Shown piece by piece: positions 17,550 through 26,173 of a stretch of 64,000 nucleotides of DNA. This stretch comes from Advenella incenata. GTDB taxonomy: Bacteria > Pseudomonadota > Gammaproteobacteria > Burkholderiales > Burkholderiaceae_B. A program made the translations under genes and the position numbers. Location: positions 620,001 to 684,000 of the forward strand of contig NZ_SHKO01000001.1 in the NCBI RefSeq assembly GCF_004217095.1, written 5' to 3'. Within the stretch, counting starts at the first letter, position 1, and every line of letters starts with the position of its first letter. The notes under the pieces were generated by a model. That model was not told where the DNA came from. It searched no databases and worked only from the letters and a program-made list of their open reading frames with translations.

Positions 17550-19046
17550 ATGGCAAACGAGGTAAACAGCAAAGTCGACATTGACGGCCAGTCACTCTCC
17601 ATTGAGAGCATGGTAAAGATTGCACGCGAGGGCGCTACAGTTGGACTGCCACCGGTTGCGTGGGAGCAGATCAGAAGCGGACGAGGCGTCGTTGAGCGCA
17701 CTGTTTCAAGAGGGGATCTGGTCTACGGGGTAACAAGCAGCGTTGGCGCCAAAACGGGCGTACTTTTGGATCCTGAAAATTACACCGAATTCAATCAGCG
17801 GCTTCTGGAAACGCACAATTTCGGCCATGGGCCGACAGCCTCACATGAGGTGGTGCGTTCCATGCTTGTCATATTGCTCAACAGTATGGCTAGTGGACGA
17901 CTGGGTGTTCGACCTATTTTGGCGGAAAAGATAGTTGACGCGCTCAATAGTGATCGCTATTTTACCGTTCACCTTTGGGGTTCTACCGGCGAAAGCGATA
18001 TGTCGCCAGTCGTTGATATTGTTCTGGATCTCTATGATGATGTGCAATTGGCTGCCGGGGAGGCGATCGCGTTAATCAACTCCAGTGCCTTGTCAATCGG
18101 ATCGGCAGCGCTGGCTGTCCATGATATCGAGAAGGTGCTCCGTAGCGGATGTGTTGTCGCTGCGTTAAGCATGGAAGGGTTTGCTGCCAACCCTTCTATC
18201 CTCTCGAATGCGGCCGTGAGGTCTCGTCCGTTTGATGGGCTTGCTCTGGCGGCTAAATTAATCAAAAGCGAACTGGAAGGCAGTTATATCTACAAAGAAC
18301 ACGGACCCAGGCATTTGCAGGACCCACTCTGTTTCCGGTCGCTTCCGATCACGTATGGCAACGCTTTTGATGTGCTCGATTTTGCGAAAAAGCAGATTGG
18401 CATCGAACTTAACGCGAGCCAGAACAATCCCGTTGTTTCCATTGAAGACGATGCGATGGTGTCGGTAGCGAACTTTGACATGCTGTCTCTGTCGATGGCG
18501 CTTGATGCGCTTAGGCTAGCCCTGGCACCTGTGGTGACTGGCTCCACGGAGCGACTGGCAAAGCTTGTTGACTCGTACTGGTCTGGCCTGAGTGTCGGGC
18601 TTATTGATGCAGACGAGCTGGGTCTGCCGGGATTCAATGGCTTGGCGCAGGTGCATAAATCACTGACTTCCGAAGCCAGGCTCCTGGCCGCCCCCACGGT
18701 TAATGAACTGGCTAGTTCAAGCCATTCCAATGGAAACCTTGATCGCGTCAGCATGGCGAGCTTGTCCGCTCGGCGCTCCATGGAGATGGCCACACTGTCA
18801 AAATCCATTCTGGCGTTTGAGCTACAGGTGGCGGCCCAAGCGGTAGAAATAAGGAAAGTGCAGACTATGCTGGGGGCCAATACCACCAGGATCTTCAGGT
18901 TTGTCCGAAATCTGCTCCCCTTTGCAGGTGGGAGCCAGAGAGTGCCTCATCCCGCCCCACTTATGGATGCATTAGAGGAGATCGACTATGAGCTGCAACG
19001 GATTTTATGCCCTTTGCGGGAGACAGGATGTAGCCAAGCAGTTTAG
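17550..19046 (+). CDS. Aromatic amino acid ammonia-lyase family enzyme lacking the Ala-Ser-Gly MIO triad
   Basis: A 498-residue HAL/PAL-family protein. Family landmarks are present: YGVTSSVG (Tyr 59), NQRLLETHNFGHG, HLQDPLCFRSLP (active-site Arg), ELNASQNNPVVS and LDRVSMASLSARRS. At the place of the invariant GASGDLAP, which forms the MIO electrophile, the sequence reads GESDMSP: residues 148-150 are Glu-Ser-Asp and one position is missing. An MIO group should therefore not form. The enzyme may eliminate a better leaving group without MIO (as I recall for ergothionase, which releases trimethylamine) or do something else. ATG 17550 is chosen for the upstream AGGA; ATG 17514 is an alternative. 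First gene of an operon with Bug and M20 genes, divergent from the LysR-Bug regulator. Confidence 0.9.
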   Translation: MANEVNSKVDIDGQSLSIESMVKIAREGATVGLPPVAWEQIRSGRGVVERTVSRGDLVYGVTSSVGAKTGVLLDPENYTEFNQRLLETHNFGHGPTASHEVVRSMLVILLNSMASGRLGVRPILAEKIVDALNSDRYFTVHLWGSTGESDMSPVVDIVLDLYDDVQLAAGEAIALINSSALSIGSAALAVHDIEKVLRSGCVVAALSMEGFAANPSILSNAAVRSRPFDGLALAAKLIKSELEGSYIYKEHGPRHLQDPLCFRSLPITYGNAFDVLDFAKKQIGIELNASQNNPVVSIEDDAMVSVANFDMLSLSMALDALRLALAPVVTGSTERLAKLVDSYWSGLSVGLIDADELGLPGFNGLAQVHKSLTSEARLLAAPTVNELASSSHSNGNLDRVSMASLSARRSMEMATLSKSILAFELQVAAQAVEIRKVQTMLGANTTRIFRFVRNLLPFAGGSQRVPHPAPLMDALEEIDYELQRILCPLRETGCSQAV

Positions 19047-19124
19047 TTTGCAGGAAAGATCAAATCACAAATGAAAGAACGTGCTGTACCGGGGTCCCGG
19101 CAGCCAATAACAAGGAGGAGTGTA

Positions 19125-20111
19125 ATGGATATTAAAAGAAGAAGGGCGCTGATCGGCGCAATCAGAGGATTGGGCGCCCTCGCGGTTCTAACGCCCGGCC
19201 TTGCAAGGGCGAACTATCCTGACCGACCGATTCAACTGGTTGTTCCATTTCCGCCAGGGGGGCCTTCAGACAACTACGCACGAATTCTTGCCTCTGCGCT
19301 ACAACAGGAATTGGGGCAAACCGTCATCGTTGTCAACAAACCCGGCGTGTCAGGGGCATTGGGCATTCAGTACGTTGCAAGAGCAAAGCCCGATGGCTAT
19401 ACCTTCGGCTTGGCCGGCATGGGTGCAACTGTTTTTCTTCCATTGCTGACCTCGAAAGTCCTTTTCGATACCGACAAAGATTTGACGTTCATTGGGGACG
19501 TGGTTGCAACGCCTAATGTGTTCATTATCGGCAACCATGTGAAAGTAAACGATATTGCTGATCTGATCGCTAAGGCGAAAGAGAAGCCCGGTGCATTTTC
19601 ATATGCCTCTACAGGAGTTGGTAGTACCTCACACGTATTGACTTCCCTTTTCGAGCAATCTGCGCAAGTCAAACTCTTGCACGTACCCTACAAAGGCGCA
19701 GCGCCGGCGCTGCAGGAGTTGCTGAGTGGCCTGGTAGATATTTTCATTGGTGATGCAGCCGGCATTCTTCCTATGGTCAAAGCAGGCAAGGCAAGAGCGT
19801 TGTTTGCAGTGGATAAAGAGCGGATGGAGTGGCTCCCGGAACTTCCCAGTGCGCCCGAAGTCGGTCTGCCCGACGTGTATCTGAGTGGCGAATATGGACT
19901 GGTCGGTCCGGCCGGTTTAAGTGACAGTGTGCAAAAAAGTATACATAGCGCTCTTGCCAAGGCGCTTTCGAGCAAGACTGTGAGCGAGAAATTCGGCCAG
20001 CAATTTGGAAAGCCGGTGATGGGTAGCGGTGCTGACTACAAAAATATGCTCGATACTGAGAGTAAGCGTTGGGCGAAGGTAGTCAAGTCTGCAAATATCT
20101 CATTAGATTGA
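19125..20111 (+). CDS. Bug/TctC-family periplasmic solute receptor (partner of the lyase operon)
   Basis: A 328-residue receptor with a basic, Tat-like leader (MDIKRRRALIGAIRG, cleavage near LARA) and mature start NYPDRPIQLVVPFPPGGPSD. ATG 19125 has AAGGAGG upstream, which rules out the in-frame start at 19071. By hand alignment, 35 of 70 positions from PIQLVV to GATVF are identical to the Bug domain of the divergent LysR fusion, including GLAGxGATVF; PDVYLSGEYGLVGPAGL also matches PDVFADGGYCLVAPTGL there. The two clearly share recent ancestry. It likely captures the substrate of the flanking lyase and amidohydrolase. Confidence 0.95.
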   Translation: MDIKRRRALIGAIRGLGALAVLTPGLARANYPDRPIQLVVPFPPGGPSDNYARILASALQQELGQTVIVVNKPGVSGALGIQYVARAKPDGYTFGLAGMGATVFLPLLTSKVLFDTDKDLTFIGDVVATPNVFIIGNHVKVNDIADLIAKAKEKPGAFSYASTGVGSTSHVLTSLFEQSAQVKLLHVPYKGAAPALQELLSGLVDIFIGDAAGILPMVKAGKARALFAVDKERMEWLPELPSAPEVGLPDVYLSGEYGLVGPAGLSDSVQKSIHSALAKALSSKTVSEKFGQQFGKPVMGSGADYKNMLDTESKRWAKVVKSANISLD

Positions 20112-20144
20112 GCATGGTCAGGTAGTTCCATCAAGGAGATAGTA

Positions 20145-21335
20145 ATGGAATTGGTGCGTTTGGCATCTGAGGTCATTCATCTGGAAAGACTGCAGGCGCT
20201 CAGGAAAAAAATTCATATGAACCCGGAACTTAAGTACGAAGAGGTCAATACCGCCAGCCTCATCGTCGAGCATCTGGATACTCTGAATATTCCATATGAA
20301 GATAAAATCGGTGAGACCGGCATTGTTGCAACAATTCACGGATTCGGCCGCGATCGCGCAAACCCAGGTCGCACAATCGGACTGCGTGCCGACATGGACG
20401 CGTTGCCCATGCAAGAGCATAATCGATTTGAACACGCCAGCAAAGTGGCAGATAAAATGCACGCATGTGGGCACGATGGCCACGTCTGCATGTTACTTGG
20501 CGCGGCCGAACTGTTGGCTTCCCATAATGATTTTGATGGAACGGTGCACCTGATTTTTCAGCCTGCCGAGGAAGGCGGAGCGGGTGCAAAGGCCATGATG
20601 GAGGACGGTCTGTTTGAAAAATATCCCTGCGACGCTATTTTTGCGCTCCATAACTGGCCAGATCTTCCTCATGGCCAGATGGCGGTCAGGCCGGGACCCA
20701 TCATGGGCGCTTCTGTACGTTTTGAAATTATTATCTGCGGAAAAGGAGGGCATGGCGCGTTACCACATGAGGCAATTGATCCCATACCTATAGCGTGCGC
20801 TATCGTCGGCCAGCTCCAGACACTAATATCCAGAAGTAAAGATCCGCAGGATGCGGCCGTGCTGACCTTGGGAAAAATAGAATCTGGCATCATGGAGAAT
20901 ATTATTCCGGACCAAGCGAAGATTTTCGGAACATGTCGTACGCTAACGGCGAAAACCCAGGCGGTATTGGTAGAGGGCTTGCATCGCGTGTCGACTGGCA
21001 TCGCGCTGGCCCATGCTGCAAATGCGGAGGTCAAGATCAAGTATGGCTACCCGGCTACGAACAATGATCAGGTCGAAGCCAAGTTCATGTTCGAGGCAAT
21101 GAAAGACGTGGTGGGACCGCAGGCGGCACATTTCGAGCTGCCTGCGGCCCTTACGGCAGAAGATTTTGCCTATATGCTGGAAAGCGTGCCTGGCGCTTAC
21201 GGATGGATCGGTAATCACATTCCAGGACAGCAGAAGAGTGCATTGCATAGTCCGACTTATGACTTTTGCGATAAAAATTTATTACTAGGCGCCGCTTTCT
21301 GGGGGCATTTGGTCAGAAAACGTTTCGGATCGTAA
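20145..21335 (+). CDS. M20D-family amidohydrolase (hippurate hydrolase/N-acyl amino acid hydrolase-like)
   Basis: A 396-residue metallopeptidase-fold amidohydrolase. Metal-site motifs are complete: ACGHDGH, QPAEEGGAGA, ALHNWP and the C-terminal LHSPTYDF. The dimerisation domain begins around VRFEIIICGKGGHGALPHE. It should hydrolyse an N-acyl or N-carbamoyl amino acid, or a related amide, in the cytoplasm. AAGGAG precedes the ATG, and the gene follows the Bug gene by 33 bases. In this operon it could act before or after the lyase-family enzyme; sequence does not decide. Confidence 0.92.
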   Translation: MELVRLASEVIHLERLQALRKKIHMNPELKYEEVNTASLIVEHLDTLNIPYEDKIGETGIVATIHGFGRDRANPGRTIGLRADMDALPMQEHNRFEHASKVADKMHACGHDGHVCMLLGAAELLASHNDFDGTVHLIFQPAEEGGAGAKAMMEDGLFEKYPCDAIFALHNWPDLPHGQMAVRPGPIMGASVRFEIIICGKGGHGALPHEAIDPIPIACAIVGQLQTLISRSKDPQDAAVLTLGKIESGIMENIIPDQAKIFGTCRTLTAKTQAVLVEGLHRVSTGIALAHAANAEVKIKYGYPATNNDQVEAKFMFEAMKDVVGPQAAHFELPAALTAEDFAYMLESVPGAYGWIGNHIPGQQKSALHSPTYDFCDKNLLLGAAFWGHLVRKRFGS

Positions 21336-21407
21336 AGTTGATTCACTCATGATGCGTGTCAGATCCATTCCGAGAGTGAGGATAGCGACTAATAAACCAA
21401 GCATTAA

Positions 21408-21500
21408 CAGTCACTTAGCAAGGATTGCAAAGAGTTGGTCGACTTCGAGTTAAAACGGTGGACCGAAGTGATCAAGGCCGCAAATATTTCTCTTGATTGA
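21408..21500 (+). pseudogene. C-terminal remnant of a Bug/TctC receptor gene
   Basis: After an in-frame stop at 21405, this 31-codon frame reads SKDCKELVDFELKRWTEVIK and ends AANISLD-stop at 21498-21500. The end matches the C-terminal signature of Bug proteins (compare SKRWAKVVKSANISLD in the receptor ending at 20111). Everything upstream of the last helix is gone. It has no start codon and is not expected to be functional. It shows that a second Bug gene once stood after the amidohydrolase gene. Confidence 0.75.
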
Positions 21501-21710
21501 AATTAGAACCTTCTTTGAGCGATGGGTGGGAGATCCGAAGTTAGCAGTCCTGTTTTAGTCGCCATTTATTGTCTCTGTGTCCAGATGATATGCGTCGTGC
21601 TGCGTAAGTGGCGCAAAAAATCGCCAAAATAGGTATGAATTTCGGCGATTGGGTGCCGGCGCGATGCTTCAAACACAGTTGGCATTTTTTCTGTACCTGT
21701 TGTCCACCTG
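21501..21710. other. Gene-free stretch between the Bug remnant and a LysR gene
   Basis: Together with 21336-21407, this makes up the 375-base gap after the amidohydrolase. Near 21607-21645 GCGCAAAAAATCGCC and GGCGATTGGGTGCCGGCGC suggest imperfect hairpins, but no terminator with a T-run is convincing. I see no coding pattern beyond the Bug remnant. Confidence 0.4.
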
Positions 21711-22631
21711 TCACTGTGTCGACGTATACAAAATTTCTTTGATGAATTTTTCTACAGCACGCGAGGCTGCTGTCAATGGATGCTGTCTGGATGTCGCGAT
21801 CCAGGTGGTTTGCTGCACGCTGGGGCTGCACAAGTGACGGGCAGTTAACTGGTTGTTGCTGATGGCTTTGACGTAGGTGCCGGCAGGGGACAGGGTGACA
21901 AGGCCGGAGGCCAGCATGGCTTCCTGGATCAGTGATGAGGTACCGGCTTCCAGGGCAATATTGAGCGAGATTCCGTGATTAGCCGCAGCGCCAAGGATGT
22001 GGTCTGTAAGACTATTGGGACGGGCTGGCATGGCGATTGGAATTCCCTGCAGAACATTAAAGGGAATATCCTTCTGCCGAAATAGGGGGTGATCCGGCGT
22101 GCCGATGACTGACACCTGTCCACGCATGAGCGGGTCGGCATAAACCGGTTGGGCACCGCCGTAGCGATTGAACACACCAATATCAACGCGCCCCGAGCTT
22201 AACCATTCCTCGACCTGCCCGCTGTAGGCTTCCAACATCCGCAGCCGGATGCCCGGATGCGTGGACTGCAGACGGCGTACCAGGCTGGATGCCAAATGGC
22301 GCGACACCAACGGAATGACGCCAACCGTGACGTCTCCAGATAGTTGCGCCCGGGTATCAGAGACCAGAGCATCGAAAGCTTCCAGTTCGGCTATCAGGGA
22401 TTGAACGCGCGGCATGATGCGTTGCCCGAAATCGGTTAAGGCGACACCACGACCGTGGCGATGAAAGAGTTTTTGGCCTAAACGGCTCTCCAGACCGGCC
22501 ACCCGTCGGCTCAATTGGGATTGCGAGACGCCCATCGAGATGGCGGCCCGCAAAAAACTGCCATGGCTGGCTACCCGGATAGCGGCTTTCAAGCCTGTAA
22601 CTGCGATGGAGGAGTCGACGGCATCGGCCAT
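21711..22631 (-). CDS. LysR-family transcriptional regulator
   Basis: A 306-residue LysR protein. The HTH lies at about residues 12-70 (AIRVASHGSFLRAAISMGVS, QSQLSRRVAGLESRLGQKLF), and the effector domain starts at about residue 98 (SGDVTVGVIPLVSRHLASSL). It diverges from the CoA-transferase/Bug/reductase cassette with 125 bases between starts and is its likely regulator. The effector domain has the ordinary length, in contrast to the fused LysR protein 4.4 kb away. Confidence 0.92.
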   Translation of the reverse strand: MADAVDSSIAVTGLKAAIRVASHGSFLRAAISMGVSQSQLSRRVAGLESRLGQKLFHRHGRGVALTDFGQRIMPRVQSLIAELEAFDALVSDTRAQLSGDVTVGVIPLVSRHLASSLVRRLQSTHPGIRLRMLEAYSGQVEEWLSSGRVDIGVFNRYGGAQPVYADPLMRGQVSVIGTPDHPLFRQKDIPFNVLQGIPIAMPARPNSLTDHILGAAANHGISLNIALEAGTSSLIQEAMLASGLVTLSPAGTYVKAISNNQLTARHLCSPSVQQTTWIATSRQHPLTAASRAVEKFIKEILYTSTQ

Positions 22632-22756
22632 ATCGGGTTGTTTTCCTGTTTGTTTTGAGCTGTGGGCAGAATTGCATAAATCACATATCTGGTATCCCGA
22701 AACTGCGCATTCATCATATATGAAACGCCCTAGAATCGTCTACAGATTACAACTTC

Positions 22757-23980
22757 ATGGGAACAAGAATTTTGACTTCTGACAACGCTCACGGCCCGCT
22801 GCATGGTTTACGTATTCTTGATTTGTCGACGGTTATAGCAGGGCCTTATGCGTCGACGTTGCTGGCAGACTTGGGGGCAGAAGTCCTTAAAGTGGAATTG
22901 CCTGGCAAAGGCGACGGCCTGCGCGATTTGGCGCCGCACAAGAATGGCGTTCCCCTTTGGTGGAAAGTGACCAATCGCAACAAGCGCGGTATAACGCTTG
23001 ATCTGCGCAAGGCGGGCGCGAAAACCGTGCTGGAACGACTTTTGCCAGAATTGGACGTGATCGTCGAGAACTTTCGGCCTGATACCCTGGACCGCTGGGG
23101 TATTACCAAGGAATGGATGCATGGTATTAACCGACGTCTCATTATCTTGCGTGTAACCGGTTTTGGGCAGACAGGTCCTTATCGCAACCGTCCCGGTTTT
23201 GCGCGCGTCTTCGAATCAATGAGCGGCTTTACCCGCATGTGCGGCGAGGAGGGAGGCAGTCCACTGCATCTGGGTTATCCCATCTCGGATGCGGTCGGTG
23301 GCCTGTTCGGCGCGATCGGCATCCTGGCTGAACTCGGTCGCTTGCGCGCGCAGCCGCAAAGCAGCGGTCAGGAAATTGATGTCTCTGTTACCGAAGCCAT
23401 GCTACGGACCCTGGATTTTCTCGCCATCGAATATGACCAGTTGGGAGCAACGCGGGTCGGTTCGGGCAATTTGAGTCAGTATGCGGCTCCCGGCAACATC
23501 TATCGCACTCAGGATGGTAAATGGGCGTCCATTGCTGCATCCACCCAAAGCATTTACGAACGGTTATGCCATGCCCTGGATCTGCCGGCTTTGCTGGAGG
23601 ATCCCCGCTTCGTGGACAATCCCACGCGTGTCATTCATCGAGAGGTATTGGATGGCATGCTTTCCGAGCGCATCGCCAGCCTGACACTTCAGGAACTGCA
23701 GCAACGGCTGGATCGCGCACATGTCGGTTTTTCACCCATTTACGATGCGTCGGACGTCATGGTTGACCCGCATTTTCAAGCACGCGAAGCCATCGTTACT
23801 GTGGACGACGACGAACTGGGGCCGGTGCGTATGCAATGTGTGGTGCCGCGCTTTTCCGAAACACCAGGAAGGGTTCATAGCACGGGGCCAGGTATCGGGC
23901 AGGATAACGAGGCCGTTTATGCCTCGTTGGGCTTTAACGATCAGGAAATTGAAGAAATGCGCCATCAGGGTGTGATATAG
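22757..23980 (+). CDS. Class III (CaiB/BaiF) acyl-CoA transferase
   Basis: A 407-residue family III CoA-transferase. Signatures are LRILDLSTVIAGPYASTLLA, LGAEVLKVELP, GDGLRDL, NRNKRGITLDLRK and GYPISDAVGG, which contains the catalytic aspartate position. It moves CoA between an acyl-CoA and a free carboxylic acid, normally the activation step of a catabolic route. No good ribosome binding site precedes ATG 22757, so the start could be slightly downstream. The Bug gene follows by 48 bases and a reductase after that, giving an acid uptake, activation and reduction cassette. Confidence 0.92.
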   Translation: MGTRILTSDNAHGPLHGLRILDLSTVIAGPYASTLLADLGAEVLKVELPGKGDGLRDLAPHKNGVPLWWKVTNRNKRGITLDLRKAGAKTVLERLLPELDVIVENFRPDTLDRWGITKEWMHGINRRLIILRVTGFGQTGPYRNRPGFARVFESMSGFTRMCGEEGGSPLHLGYPISDAVGGLFGAIGILAELGRLRAQPQSSGQEIDVSVTEAMLRTLDFLAIEYDQLGATRVGSGNLSQYAAPGNIYRTQDGKWASIAASTQSIYERLCHALDLPALLEDPRFVDNPTRVIHREVLDGMLSERIASLTLQELQQRLDRAHVGFSPIYDASDVMVDPHFQAREAIVTVDDDELGPVRMQCVVPRFSETPGRVHSTGPGIGQDNEAVYASLGFNDQEIEEMRHQGVI

Positions 23981-24028
23981 ACGGCAACGGAACGAGATCA
24001 GGTCTACAACAAATGAAGGAGACTATTG

Positions 24029-24982
24029 ATGAAAAAGCTGATTTTTTGCCTGGTGATGGCGATGGCCGCTTCAATCGCCCAGGCGCAAAGCGATAAGGTA
24101 AATAAGATTATTGTTGGGTTTCCGCCAGGGCAGGCGACAGACCAGGTTGCACGCCTGCTTGCGCAGGAACTGTCACGTGAACTACAGGAAAACTTCATTG
24201 TGGAAAATCGACCAGGCCAAGGCGGCAGCGTGGCCCTGGCGGCGCTCAAGCGCAGCGAGCCGGACGGCCGCACCATGGTACTGGCAGCGCTGGCTTCTCT
24301 GGTGGTCAATCCTCATCTTTATAAAAATGTGGGCTACGCGACGCTTAGTGATTTCGAGCCCGTAGCGTTGGTGGCGGATCTCCCTATGCTGTTGGTCGTC
24401 AATCCCAAGGTGCCTGCGCATTCTTATCAGGAACTGATTAACTATGTCAAAGATCGCCCGGGTAAATTGAACTATGCGTCGTCGGGTAATGGAACGCTGT
24501 CGCATTTGGGAATGGAAGAGCTCAAGCAGCGTACGGGGATGAAAATAGCGCATATACCCTATTCGGGCAGTGCTCGCTCGATGGCAGATGTTGTTGGCGG
24601 CGGGGTCCAGGCAGCCATCGATACCGTGGCCGTCACCCAGACACAGATACGTGCTGGCAACTTACGGCTTCTGGCGACGACTTATTCTGAAAGATTGCCG
24701 GCCTTCCCGGATGTTCCGACCATTGCCGAGTTGGGAGTAAGTGACTTCAGGCTCAGCGCGTGGCTTGGCCTGATGATGCCTAAGGGAGTGCCGCCAGATC
24801 GCGTGGCCAGGCTGAACAAGGCGGCAATGAAGGTAATCCAGTCGGAAGCGGTGCGTACCAAGTACGCCGCGTTAGGCGCCGTGCCGCGCACGATGCCAAC
24901 GCCGCAGTTTCGTCGGTTCATGGCCGCTGAGTACGAACGCTGGGGAAATGGCGTGCGCCAGGCAGCTTTGACGGTTGACTAA
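24029..24982 (+). CDS. Bug/TctC-family periplasmic solute receptor
   Basis: A 317-residue receptor, signal peptide MKKLIFCLVMAMAASIAQAQ. ATG 24029 follows AAGGAG; a TTG directly before it is not needed. It departs from the usual ligand loop: the mature protein starts SDKVNKIIVGFPPGQATDQ rather than YPxxPIxxVVPFPPGG, lacking the second glycine. It stands between the CoA-transferase and the AcuI/YhdH reductase and probably binds the acid they process. Confidence 0.94.
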   Translation: MKKLIFCLVMAMAASIAQAQSDKVNKIIVGFPPGQATDQVARLLAQELSRELQENFIVENRPGQGGSVALAALKRSEPDGRTMVLAALASLVVNPHLYKNVGYATLSDFEPVALVADLPMLLVVNPKVPAHSYQELINYVKDRPGKLNYASSGNGTLSHLGMEELKQRTGMKIAHIPYSGSARSMADVVGGGVQAAIDTVAVTQTQIRAGNLRLLATTYSERLPAFPDVPTIAELGVSDFRLSAWLGLMMPKGVPPDRVARLNKAAMKVIQSEAVRTKYAALGAVPRTMPTPQFRRFMAAEYERWGNGVRQAALTVD

Positions 24983-25072
24983 TATATTTAGCAGCATGGG
25001 CACAAGGTTAAAACTGCGCGCGCGGCGGCGGTGGATGGTACAAAATTAAATCGTAATATCACAGGAGCGAAA

Positions 25073-26059
25073 ATGTTTAACGCATTGGTAATAGAGAAGG
25101 ACGAAAAGGGGTATCGCGCTGTTCACACCAGATTGGACACGGCACAACTGCCCGAAGGGGACGTCCTGATCGACGTTCAGCATTCCACGTTAAATTACAA
25201 GGACGCCCTGGCCATTACCGGTAAGGGACCGGTTGTTCGCCAATTTCCTATGATTCCGGGTATAGACCTGTCTGGCACAGTACGGGAAAGCAGGCATCCC
25301 GATTTCAAAGCAGGCGATGCCGTCATCATGAATGGATGGGGCGTGGGCGAGACACATTGGGGTGGGATGGCACAGAAGGCGAAAGTGCAAGGCGAGTGGC
25401 TGATACGGCGGCCGGAAGCCATTACATCCGAGCAGGCGATGGCTATCGGCACAGCCGGCTACACCGCCATGCTTTGTGTGATGGCGCTGCAAAAACATGG
25501 CCTTGAGGCCGGCGACGGCGACATCTTGGTTACGGGTGCAGCGGGCGGCGTCGGTAGTGTGGCGGTGGCGTTGCTGAGCACAATGGGCTATCGTGTCGTG
25601 GCATCTACCGGCCGGCCCGAAGAGGCAGATTACCTTCAGCGTCTGGGCGCAGTGGACATTATCGACCGCAATACACTGAGCGCGCCCGGCAAACCGCTGG
25701 CCAAGGAGCGCTGGGCGGGCGCTGTCGATAGTGTGGGTAGCCATACGCTGGTCAATGTATGTGCGGGAACGCGATATGGCGGCATTGTCGCCGCTTGCGG
25801 CTTGGCGCAAGGAATGGATTTTCCGGCTACGGTAGCGCCGTTCATTTTACGTGGCATTACCCTGGCGGGCATTGACAGTGTGTATTGTCCTCGCCAACAT
25901 CGCCAGGCTGCCTGGGATTCGATTGCTCGCAATCTCGATCCAGTCAAACTGGCGGTGATCGGCCAGAAAATCGTATCGCTGGAGCAGACACTTGCATTGG
26001 CCAGTGAATTGCTCGCTGGAAAAGTGCGCGGCCGGGTGGTGGTGGATGTAAATCGCTGA
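25073..26059 (+). CDS. AcuI/YhdH-type NADPH-dependent acrylyl-CoA reductase/quinone oxidoreductase
   Basis: A 328-residue medium-chain oxidoreductase without the catalytic zinc ligands. Visible are STLNYKDALAITGKGPVV, PMIPGIDLSGTV, the nucleotide-binding GAAGGVGSVAVALLS and GIDSVYCPRQHRQAAW. AcuI/YhdH members reduce acrylyl-CoA or related enoyl compounds with NADPH. ATG 25073 follows AGGAG; an upstream ATG at 25031 is unsupported. As third gene of the CoA-transferase cassette, reduction of an activated unsaturated acid is a reasonable role, but substrate is inferred only. Confidence 0.9.
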   Translation: MFNALVIEKDEKGYRAVHTRLDTAQLPEGDVLIDVQHSTLNYKDALAITGKGPVVRQFPMIPGIDLSGTVRESRHPDFKAGDAVIMNGWGVGETHWGGMAQKAKVQGEWLIRRPEAITSEQAMAIGTAGYTAMLCVMALQKHGLEAGDGDILVTGAAGGVGSVAVALLSTMGYRVVASTGRPEEADYLQRLGAVDIIDRNTLSAPGKPLAKERWAGAVDSVGSHTLVNVCAGTRYGGIVAACGLAQGMDFPATVAPFILRGITLAGIDSVYCPRQHRQAAWDSIARNLDPVKLAVIGQKIVSLEQTLALASELLAGKVRGRVVVDVNR

Positions 26060-26173
26060 ATTGCCTTGCGTCGCACGGAGTACTACCCATGCGACGTGCC
26101 AAGTTTTTGCTTTGTTAACACCCGGTCTTTTTTCTTGCCTGACTTGAATCGTTCAGGTACCCAATTGCAATCA

